9,949 bases of DNA from Saprospirales bacterium (GTDB lineage: Bacteria; Bacteroidota; Bacteroidia; Chitinophagales; Saprospiraceae): positions 1-9,949 of the forward strand of contig JAHEAS010000068.1 of assembly GCA_024642645.1 (NCBI GenBank), given 5' to 3'. A model generated the notes under the pieces. It had not been told where the DNA came from. It saw nothing but the letters and a program-made list of their open reading frames with translations, and did no database searches. The translations under genes and the position numbers were made by a program. This document shows, in pieces, positions 1 to 5,789 of the stretch (positions within the stretch are counted from its first letter, which is position 1; each line of letters opens with the position of its first letter).

Positions 1-1
1 A

Positions 2-94
2 GATGGCACCTTCTTCAACGAAGCCATCGTCCGCGCTGGCTGGGCGCAAGTCGCCACCTATCCACCCAATGTCAAACATGTAGAAACCTTCACC
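2..94 (+). pseudogene. C-terminal fragment of a staphylococcal-nuclease-like (thermonuclease) domain, cut off by metH
   Basis: Frame 2 reads DGTFFNEAIVRAGW and then AQVATYPPNVKHVETF. This matches the late part of SNase-fold nucleases, where a 'vNe.lVr.GyA.v.typpnvky...f' stretch precedes a final helix usually rich in Ala, Arg and Glu. SNase proteins hydrolyse DNA or RNA and are often secreted; the catalytic Arg/Glu residues would lie upstream, outside the window. The family match stops at about 91-97, where MetH homology starts in frame 1, so the last ~15 residues of the SNase domain are missing. The SNase frame itself stays open until TGA at 338-340, but beyond ~97 it only reads metH out of frame. 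I infer a truncated gene or an assembly join. The family call rests on about 30 residues. Confidence 0.6.
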
Positions 95-3000
95 TCCTCA
101 GCATCACACAGCCCCAAATCATCGAAGCCATCCACCGGGAGTACCTCGAAGCCGGAGCGGACATCCTCGAAACGAATACGTTCAGTTCCACATCCATCGC
201 AATGGCCGACTACGATATGCAGGAGTTTGCCTACGAACTTAACCTTGCTGCAGCGCAAGTCGCCCATCGTGCGGTTGAGAATTTTGCTTCGCAAACACCC
301 AGTAAACAGCGGTTTGTGGCAGGTTCGTTTGGCCCTCTGAATAAGACGCTTTCCCTTTCACCCGATGTAAATGACCCTGGCTTCCGTGCCGTCACTTTCG
401 ATGAGTGCGTTGCCGCCTATTACGACCAGGCTCGTGGCCTCCTCGATGGTGGCGTGGATATTTTTTTGGTAGAAACAATTTTCGACACTCTCAATGCCAA
501 AGCTGCCCTTTTTGCCATTGACAAACTTTTCGATGAGCGAGGTGTGAAACTGCCAATCATGATTTCTGGCACCATCACGGATGCCAGTGGACGCACACTT
601 TCCGGGCAGACCGTTGAGGCATTTTGGATTTCTGTGAAACACGCCAAACCGTTCACCGTCGGTTTGAATTGCGCACTTGGTGCCAAGGAAATGCGCCCCC
701 ATCTTGAAGCCCTCGCCGACATTGCCGACTGCTACGTCCATGCCTACCCGAACGCTGGCTTACCTAACGAAATGGGTGAATACGACCAAACACCGCACGA
801 AATGTGTGGCTTCATCGAGGATTTTGTTGGGAGCGGCTTCGTCAATATTGTCGGAGGATGCTGCGGCACTACACCTGACCATATCCGGCACATGGCAGAG
901 CACGTTAAAAATATGAAGCCTCGCCAAATTTCACCCAAACCTCGATACTCAACTTATGCAGGTTTGGAACCATTGATTGTCCGTGAAAACATGAATTTTA
1001 TCAATGTTGGTGAAAGGACGAACGTGACCGGCAGCCGCAAATTTGCGAAGCTAATAAAGACAGGAAATTACCCTGAAGCGCTTTCCGTTGCGCAGCAACA
1101 AGTGGAGGGCGGCGCCCAAATCATTGACGTGAACATGGACGAGGGTCTGCTAGACAGTGAAGAGGCAATGGTCACCTTCCTCAACCTTGTGATGGCTGAG
1201 CCAGATATTGCGAAGCTGCCGATTATGATCGATAGCTCTAAGTTCAGCGTCATTGAAGCAGGATTGAAATGCGTGCAGGGAAAAAGCGTGGTGAACTCCA
1301 TTTCGATGAAAGAAGGCGAAGCGGAATTTATCCGTCAAGCTAAGCTTGTTCGGCGCTACGGTGCTGCTGCGGTGGTAATGGCTTTTGATGAAAAAGGGCA
1401 AGCTGATACCATTGAACGAAAGGTGGAAATTTGTGCCAGGGCATTTAAGATACTGACGGAGCAAGTCGGCTTTCCAGCTGAAGACATCATTTTTGACCCC
1501 AACATATTTGCCATTGCCACTGGCATTGAAGAGCACAACGAGTACGCAAAATTTTACATTGAGGCTTGTAAGCAAATCAAGAAGCGGTGCCCAGGAGTAA
1601 AAATCAGCGGTGGTGTCAGTAACCTTTCTTTTAGTTTTCGAGGTAACGACCGTGTGCGTGAGGCAATGCATTCAGCCTTTTTATACCATGCCATCCAAGC
1701 GGGGATGGACATGGGTATCGTGAATGCAGGCATGATGGAGATTTACGCGGAAATCCCGAAGGACCTGCTCGAAATGGTAGAGGATGTGATTTTTAATCGC
1801 CGCCCCGACGCCACAGAACGCTTGACTGAATTTGCTGAAACGGTAAAGGGTAACGGGACGGTGCTGACCGGCCCAGACCTCACGTGGCGTGAGGTTTCAG
1901 TAGAAAAACGTTTGGAACATGCGCTGGTAAAAGGCATCACCGATTTCATTGATGTGGACACAGAGGAGGCGCGTCAGAAATTCCCGCAACCGTTGCACGT
2001 CATTGAAGGCCCTTTGATGGATGGCATGAATGTCGTTGGCGACTTGTTTGGCGCTGGAAAAATGTTTTTACCACAGGTGGTGAAATCAGCGAGGGTGATG
2101 AAAAAGGCTGTGGCTTATTTGACTCCGTTTATCGAGGCTGAAAAATTGCGGACGGGAGACTCCAGTGCCAAGGGCAAAATATTGATGGCAACCGTGAAAG
2201 GCGATGTGCATGACATAGGCAAAAATATTGTAGGGGTTGTGCTCGGCTGCAATAACTACGACATTGTTGACCTCGGTGTGATGGTGCCAGCTGAAAAGAT
2301 TCTCGAAGCAGCAATTCGGGAAAAAGTGGATATGATTGGTCTTAGCGGACTAATTACCCCTTCCCTGGATGAGATGGTACACGTTGCCAAAGAAATGCAG
2401 CGGCAGGGTTTTACGATGCCACTGCTAATTGGCGGCGCAACGACTTCCAGGACGCATACCGCGGTTAAAGTTGAACCACAGTACAGAGGCCCAGTGGTGC
2501 ACGTATTAGATGCTTCACGAAGCGTAGCAGTGGTTTCCACGTTGGCATCTTCGGATGAAAACGTCCGCTCGAATTATATCCTTGAAACGAAAAAGGACTA
2601 TGCTGCGATTCGGGAACAGCGACTCAACCGCACTTCTTCCAAAAAATATTTGAGCATCAAAGAAGCACGAGCAAATAAAATTCAAATTGACTGGACGGAC
2701 TACCAGCCTCCAAAACCTAGCTTTTTAGGAGTCAAAGTTTTCGAAGATTATGACCTTGAAGAATTGAGCAATTATATTGATTGGACGCCATTTTTTGCCA
2801 GTTGGGAGTTGCGAGGGAAATACCCTGAAATTCTAATGGATGAAACGGTGGGTGAGCTTTCCCGTCAGCTTTTCAATGATGCCCAGAAATTGCTCCGCAA
2901 AATTATTGATAAAAAATGGTTGACGGCCAAGGCGGTGGTTGGATTCTTCCCTGCCAATACCATTGAGGGCGATTCGATAGAACTTTTTACTGATGAGGGT

Positions 3001-3630
3001 AGGGGAGAGGTGTCCAAAAGTTTGCACTTTTTGCGCCAACAAGTTGAGAAAACAGCTGGGCAACCCAATATCTGCTTAACAGATTTTACAGCGCCAAAAT
3101 CATCTGGAAAGCAGGATTATCTTGGTGTATTTGCCGTTTCGACAGGATTTGGCATTGATCAGTGGGTGAAACAGTTCGAGGACAACCACGATGACTATAA
3201 TGCCATTTTACTAAAAGCGCTGGCTGACCGACTAGCTGAGGCATTTGCAGAACGGATGCATGAACGAGTGCGTAAGGAGTTCTGGGGCTATGCTTCCTCG
3301 GAAAAACTAGATAGCCAATCGCTCATTGAAGAAAAATACGCAGGAATACGTCCTGCCCCAGGCTACCCGGCTTGTCCAGAGCATACTGAGAAACAGAAAC
3401 TTTGGGAGTTGTTGGATGTTGAGAAAAATACTGGTATTCAACTAACAGAAAGCTGTGCTATGTGGCCAGCCTCTTCGGTGAGTGGGTGGTACTTTTCTCA
3501 TCCTGAAAGCAAGTATTTCACAATCGGTCAAATTTCGAAGGACCAGGTTGAAGATTATGCAAAGCGAAAGGGTATGACTACCGAGCAGGCGGAAAAGTGG
3601 CTAGGAAGTGTCTTGAACTATGATGCGTAG
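94..3630 (+). CDS. metH: Cobalamin-dependent methionine synthase, N-terminally truncated
   Basis: MetH transfers a methyl group from methyltetrahydrofolate to homocysteine through cobalamin, making methionine in the cytosol. Residues are numbered from the first in-frame ATG (202). The homocysteine domain has zinc ligands Cys157 (GLNCALG) and Cys220-Cys221 (GGCCGT). The pterin domain begins near 265 (NFINVGERTNVTGS). The cap is near 560-650 (GPLMDGMNVVGDLFG). The B12 domain carries DVHDIG at 668-673, with His670 as the cobalt ligand, GLSGLITPS near 714 and GGATTS near 744. The SAM-binding activation domain has RPAPGYPACPEH from 1050 and ends in LNYDA. Homology clearly starts before ATG 202: LLSITQPQIIEAIH and EAGADILETNTF are coded from 94 onward in the same open frame. 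The first ~54 residues of a normal MetH, including the LDGxMGTMIQ strand, are replaced by nuclease sequence in another frame, and no in-frame ATG occurs before 202. If this is real, the homocysteine barrel is damaged. The rest is intact and without frameshifts. Confidence 0.97.
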   Translation, partial: LLSITQPQIIEAIHREYLEAGADILETNTFSSTSIAMADYDMQEFAYELNLAAAQVAHRAVENFASQTPSKQRFVAGSFGPLNKTLSLSPDVNDPGFRAVTFDECVAAYYDQARGLLDGGVDIFLVETIFDTLNAKAALFAIDKLFDERGVKLPIMISGTITDASGRTLSGQTVEAFWISVKHAKPFTVGLNCALGAKEMRPHLEALADIADCYVHAYPNAGLPNEMGEYDQTPHEMCGFIEDFVGSGFVNIVGGCCGTTPDHIRHMAEHVKNMKPRQISPKPRYSTYAGLEPLIVRENMNFINVGERTNVTGSRKFAKLIKTGNYPEALSVAQQQVEGGAQIIDVNMDEGLLDSEEAMVTFLNLVMAEPDIAKLPIMIDSSKFSVIEAGLKCVQGKSVVNSISMKEGEAEFIRQAKLVRRYGAAAVVMAFDEKGQADTIERKVEICARAFKILTEQVGFPAEDIIFDPNIFAIATGIEEHNEYAKFYIEACKQIKKRCPGVKISGGVSNLSFSFRGNDRVREAMHSAFLYHAIQAGMDMGIVNAGMMEIYAEIPKDLLEMVEDVIFNRRPDATERLTEFAETVKGNGTVLTGPDLTWREVSVEKRLEHALVKGITDFIDVDTEEARQKFPQPLHVIEGPLMDGMNVVGDLFGAGKMFLPQVVKSARVMKKAVAYLTPFIEAEKLRTGDSSAKGKILMATVKGDVHDIGKNIVGVVLGCNNYDIVDLGVMVPAEKILEAAIREKVDMIGLSGLITPSLDEMVHVAKEMQRQGFTMPLLIGGATTSRTHTAVKVEPQYRGPVVHVLDASRSVAVVSTLASSDENVRSNYILETKKDYAAIREQRLNRTSSKKYLSIKEARANKIQIDWTDYQPPKPSFLGVKVFEDYDLEELSNYIDWTPFFASWELRGKYPEILMDETVGELSRQLFNDAQKLLRKIIDKKWLTAKAVVGFFPANTIEGDSIELFTDEGRGEVSKSLHFLRQQVEKTAGQPNICLTDFTAPKSSGKQDYLGVFAVSTGFGIDQWVKQFEDNHDDYNAILLKALADRLAEAFAERMHERVRKEFWGYASSEKLDSQSLIEEKYAGIRPAPGYPACPEHTEKQKLWELLDVEKNTGIQLTESCAMWPASSVSGWYFSHPESKYFTIGQISKDQVEDYAKRKGMTTEQAEKWLGSVLNYDA

Positions 3631-3631
3631 A

Positions 3632-3648
3632 GGGAAATGGCTATTCCC
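3632..3648. terminator. Weak hairpin between the converging metH and PspC genes
   Basis: GGGAA (3632-3636) and TTCCC (3644-3648) can pair across a 7-base loop. The hairpin lies just after the metH stop and overlaps the PspC stop codon (3641-3643). With only 5 bp and no T-run it is a poor intrinsic terminator. It is listed because the two genes converge within 10 bases and some transcription stop is expected here. Confidence 0.2.
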
Positions 3649-3856
3649 ATCTTAGATTTCTGCTATTTTTGATGTAACGTTTCACGTTCAGCCAAAAAGC
3701 AATAAAAAGGTAAAGAATAATAGGTGAACCAAGTGCGACGAAAGAAAGGTAGATGAAATACATGCGCACACGGGCTGAGGCAAGGCCCATTTTGTCACCA
3801 AGATAGCTACATACGCCAAAGGCAGAGCGTTCCATTAAGTCTTTAACTTTCTTCAT
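3641..3856 (-). CDS. Small PspC-domain membrane protein
   Basis: This 71-residue protein starts MKKVKDLMERSAFGVCSYLG and ends YIKNSRNLRWE. An N-terminal amphipathic part with the PspC-like 'FGVCSYLGDKMGL' stretch (about residues 10-22) leads into a hydrophobic membrane segment (about 31-55, YFIYLSFVALGSPIILYLFIAFW) and a short basic tail. PspC proteins sit in the inner membrane and in other bacteria sense envelope stress with PspA/B; small single-domain versions are common in Bacteroidota, where their role is less clear. I chose the ATG at 3854-3856. An upstream TTG at 3887-3889 would add 11 residues but falls in the stem of the preceding terminator. The gene lies downstream of, and in the same direction as, the ECF sigma gene, 89 bases after its stop, but a strong terminator lies between them. 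It converges on metH. Confidence 0.8.
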   Translation of the reverse strand: MKKVKDLMERSAFGVCSYLGDKMGLASARVRMYFIYLSFVALGSPIILYLFIAFWLNVKRYIKNSRNLRWE

Positions 3857-3860
3857 GCTG

Positions 3861-3890
3861 TAAAAATAGTTGGTTGCAATAAAAAACAAA
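3861..3890 (-). promoter_or_regulatory. Possible Bacteroidota-type promoter for the PspC gene
   Basis: On the minus strand TTTG (3887-3890) is followed after 18 bases by TATTTTTA (3861-3868). This is close to the Bacteroidota consensus TTTG / 19-21 bases / TAnnTTTG, with one mismatch and a slightly short spacer. The TTTG lies at the edge of the terminator stem, so the promoter would sit partly on the terminator of the sigma gene. Only four bases separate the -7-like element from the ATG, implying a leaderless mRNA. AT-rich sequence produces such matches easily, so this is weak. Confidence 0.25.
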
Positions 3891-3925
3891 GGCAGATGCT
3901 GGATAAAAAATCAGCATCTGCCTTT
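3881..3925 (-). terminator. Strong intrinsic terminator of the ECF sigma gene, probably bidirectional
   Basis: Two perfectly complementary 14-base arms lie at 3888-3901 (AAAGGCAGATGCTG) and 3912-3925, separated by a 10-base A-rich loop. On the minus strand the hairpin begins 20 bases past the sigma stop codon and runs into TTTGTTTTTTATT, a classic U-tract. On the plus strand the right arm runs into TTTTATTTTTAA, so it could also stop read-through from metH before it becomes antisense to the sigma gene. Confidence 0.88.
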
Positions 3926-3945
3926 TATTTTTAATATCCCGATTT

Positions 3946-4527
3946 TTACTGCAGCTGAACCTGCTTCTCTTCCATCAATTTGCGGATATTGATGAGAGCA
4001 TAACGCATCCTTCCAAGCGCAGTATTGATACTAACCCTTGTCAAAGCTGCAATCTCTTTAAAGCTCATGTCAGCATAATGCCGTAGGATAACAACCTCGC
4101 GTTGCTCAGCTGGCAGCATATCCACCAAGTGGCGAATGCGGTCATGGGTCTGACTACGCATGATGAGTTGTTCTGCGTTTGGATCTTGTGAGCCAATTAC
4201 ATCAAAAATGTCAAAGGATTCGTTCATGTGGACATGTGGCCTACGTTTGCCTCGGCGATGATAATCAACACAAAGGTTGTAGGAGATACGTAATGCCCAT
4301 TGCCCAAATTTGCCCTCGTGGTTGTATTTGCCACTGCGCAAAGTGTTGACAATTTTAATGAAAACTTCTTGGAAGATGTCTTCGGCAAGCGTCTCATCTT
4401 TCACGAAGAGGTAGATGGACGTGTAGATTTTCTGTTGATAGCGGTCCAGTAATTCTTTGAAAGCTCTTTCGTCGCCTTCAAGGTACTGCGCGATCAGCTG
4501 GTGGTCGTTTATTGGCATTACTTGCAT
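3946..4527 (-). CDS. ECF-type RNA polymerase sigma factor
   Basis: This 193-residue protein directs RNA polymerase to a specific promoter set. Region 2 (about residues 26-96) has the RYQQKIY start, the core-binding DETLAEDIFQEVFIKI stretch (44-59) and GKFGQWALRISYNLCVDYHRR (72-92) of region 2.3/2.4. Region 4 (about 128-185) has LPAEQREVVILRHYADMSFKEIAA followed by a helix-turn-helix ending near RMRYALINIRK. Length and the absence of region 3 fit the ECF group. The start is ATG 4525-4527; a second ATG at 4516-4518 (MPINDHQLIAQYLEGDE) is equally plausible, since no Shine-Dalgarno site decides between them. No anti-sigma gene (FecR-like or zinc-finger type) is adjacent: downstream is a terminator and the PspC gene, upstream is divergent tpiA. 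The target regulon cannot be read from the window. It looks native rather than transferred. Confidence 0.93.
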   Translation of the reverse strand: MQVMPINDHQLIAQYLEGDERAFKELLDRYQQKIYTSIYLFVKDETLAEDIFQEVFIKIVNTLRSGKYNHEGKFGQWALRISYNLCVDYHRRGKRRPHVHMNESFDIFDVIGSQDPNAEQLIMRSQTHDRIRHLVDMLPAEQREVVILRHYADMSFKEIAALTRVSINTALGRMRYALINIRKLMEEKQVQLQ

Positions 4528-4689
4528 AACTAAAGCAAAAGTTAGATTAGAAAAAACAGTTTGCGGTTTAGTGTAGAAGTTTATGCCGTATAGAAAATCT
4601 ATTTAGTGGAAATAAAGATTAAGAAATGTAAATCGCTAGTTGCAATTAAGACGCCAAATTAGTCTTTTTATAGGAGAAAATTCAAAATT

Positions 4690-4737
4690 GGACATTTTTA
4701 ACAAAAAATTAAACAGTAGAGGACACTAAAAATGTCC
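4690..4737. repeat. 11-bp perfect inverted repeat, possible operator or RNA hairpin
   Basis: GGACATTTTTA (4690-4700) is the exact reverse complement of TAAAAATGTCC (4727-4737), with 26 bases between. A third GGACA at 4721-4725 lies inside, so AGGACA (4720-4725) can pair alternatively with TGTCCT (4733-4738). Competing pairings or paired binding sites for a dimeric regulator are both possible. It sits about 165-210 bases from the sigma start and 260-305 from tpiA, so it does not point clearly to either gene. Confidence 0.5.
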
Positions 4738-4953
4738 TACCTGAGACATGGGAACAAAAGAAAGGTAGATTATTCAAATAGTCAAGCCAGAATCAAAATA
4801 ATTGATAAATGATGTTCAATTCTGGGTTATCCCTACTTGGACAATAGGCCTACGCATCCTTGTCTTCATAGAATCATAAAAAACAATTGACGGCTGCTTA
4901 TCATTAATCCAAATTTGGGTTTGGGTCGAACATCGGAATGCTAGGTAGATTGT

Positions 4954-4961
4954 TAAATTTG
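4954..4961 (+). promoter_or_regulatory. Candidate -7 promoter element of tpiA
   Basis: TAAATTTG matches the Bacteroidota -7 consensus TAnnTTTG exactly and would give a short leader of about 25-30 bases before the tpiA ATG at 4995. The expected TTTG about 20 bases upstream is missing; the nearest TTTGs (4914-4917 and 4920-4923) are 30 or more bases away. No Shine-Dalgarno sequence precedes the ATG, as is usual in this phylum. Confidence 0.4.
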
Positions 4962-4994
4962 CCACCAAAGTTCTAAATCAAAAATATCATTAAC

Positions 4995-5762
4995 ATGAAA
5001 AGACGTCAGATTGTGGCAGGTAACTGGAAAATGAATTTAAATTTTCAGGAAGGTAGGGACTTGGCCAGTGAAATAATTAGGATGATAAAGCCTTCTAACA
5101 CCTTGACAGTGCTTTGTCCACCATTCGTGCACCTAAATCATCTTTCCGTATTGGCAAATGGGATTTCGAATTTGGAAATTGGTGCACAGAATTGCCACCA
5201 ATCTTCCTCAGGTGCTTTTACTGGCGAGGTTTCGGCTGAAATGATAAAATCCGTTGGTGCCAATTTTGTAATTATTGGCCATTCCGAAAGGCGAGAATAT
5301 TTTAATGAGGATGACGAATTGTTGGCAAAAAAAGTAGATGCCGTCCTTGCAAATGACCTTCAGCCAATTTTTTGTTGCGGTGAAAAACTAGATGTCCGTG
5401 AAGCTGAAAGCCATGAAGCTTTAGTGCAGTCACAAATTGAGAAAGGTCTATTTCATCTTGACAGCGAAGCATTCGCAAAGGTCGTTATAGCCTATGAGCC
5501 AGTTTGGGCAATAGGAACAGGAAGAACGGCATCGCCAGAGCAAGCACAAGAGATGCATCATTTTATCCGTTCCCTAATTGCCAAGAAATATGGTAAATCG
5601 ATTGCTTCCGCCACATCAATCTTATATGGTGGCAGTTGTAAGCCCGACAATGCCGTAGAGATTTTTAGCCAACCAGATGTTGATGGTGGATTGATTGGTG
5701 GAGCTGCACTGAAAGCAAAGGATTTCATCTCCATTCTTCAAAGTTTTCCAGAAAACTTGTAA
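4995..5762 (+). CDS. tpiA: Triosephosphate isomerase
   Basis: TpiA interconverts dihydroxyacetone phosphate and glyceraldehyde 3-phosphate in glycolysis and gluconeogenesis, as a cytosolic dimer. The protein is 255 residues, normal for the family. All catalytic landmarks are present: Asn10 and Lys12 in AGNWKMN, His96 in IIGHSERRE (the electrophile), the catalytic base Glu168 in AYEPVWAIGTG, whose PVWAIGTG is the mobile loop 6, and the phosphate-binding YGGS at 211-214. The start at 4995 is right because the first beta strand (RRQIVAGNW) follows at once, as in other family members. Upstream is the divergent ECF sigma gene across a long gap; downstream the large secreted protein begins after 27 bases. 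No obvious terminator follows, so some co-transcription is possible, although a functional link is not expected. Confidence 0.98.
   Translation: MKRRQIVAGNWKMNLNFQEGRDLASEIIRMIKPSNTLTVLCPPFVHLNHLSVLANGISNLEIGAQNCHQSSSGAFTGEVSAEMIKSVGANFVIIGHSERREYFNEDDELLAKKVDAVLANDLQPIFCCGEKLDVREAESHEALVQSQIEKGLFHLDSEAFAKVVIAYEPVWAIGTGRTASPEQAQEMHHFIRSLIAKKYGKSIASATSILYGGSCKPDNAVEIFSQPDVDGGLIGGAALKAKDFISILQSFPENL
5741..5758. repeat. 18-base palindrome at the 3' end of tpiA
   Basis: AAGTTTTC (5741-5748) and GAAAACTT (5751-5758) are perfect reverse complements around a central CA. The sequence lies in the last codons of tpiA and ends just before the stop codon TAA (5760-5762). It has few G/C pairs and no following T-run, so it is not a convincing terminator. 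A protein-binding site upstream of the gene at 5790, or chance in AT-rich sequence, are the alternatives. Confidence 0.35.
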
Positions 5763-5789
5763 AACTGATTTTCACAACCAAAATTGAAG

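Larger units (their letters stand above)
4528..4994. other. AT-rich gene-free region between the sigma gene and tpiA
   Basis: These 467 bases separate two divergent genes and must hold both promoters. I see no protein-coding gene (the longest ATG reading noted is 26 codons at 4732-4812), no tRNA-like fold and no rRNA. Contents are a small palindrome ATAGA-AAA-TCTAT (4590-4602) about 65 bases upstream of the sigma start, a short AAGAC/GTCTT pair followed by T's (4648-4670), the 11-bp inverted repeat described separately, four GGACA words in either orientation, and AGGTAGATT repeated at 4762-4770 and 4943-4951. A TAAATTTG element sits before tpiA. A TAACTTTTG stretch on the minus strand just upstream of the sigma ATG is a near match to the -7 motif. 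Confidence 0.6.

Noticed and set aside
1..201. A simple frameshift as the reason for the odd metH 5' end
   Set aside because: None of the three frames left of about 91 gives the expected MetH N-terminus (such as LDGxMGT or the GNND segment). Frame 2 instead gives coherent SNase-like sequence.
202..204. ATG 202 as the true metH start
   Set aside because: MetH homology continues upstream in the same frame to about 94 (ITQPQIIEAIH, EAGADILETNTF). This ATG lies in the conserved IAMADY motif, which is internal in the family.
1150..1671. Long minus-strand reading frame inside metH
   Set aside because: It has no recognisable motif and lies opposite the strongly conserved pterin-binding domain, so it is a mirror of metH coding sequence.
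3857..3889. Extended PspC start at TTG 3887-3889
   Set aside because: It would place the start codon in the terminator stem and adds residues not typical of small PspC proteins. ATG 3854-3856 gives the usual MKK start.
4732..4812. Short ATG reading of 26 codons in the intergenic region
   Set aside because: It is short, without recognisable features, and its start lies in the inverted repeat. Nothing supports translation.
4528..4994. tRNA, riboswitch or mobile-element remnant in the intergenic region
   Set aside because: I could not find a cloverleaf, a recognisable aptamer core, transposase fragments or target-site duplications.
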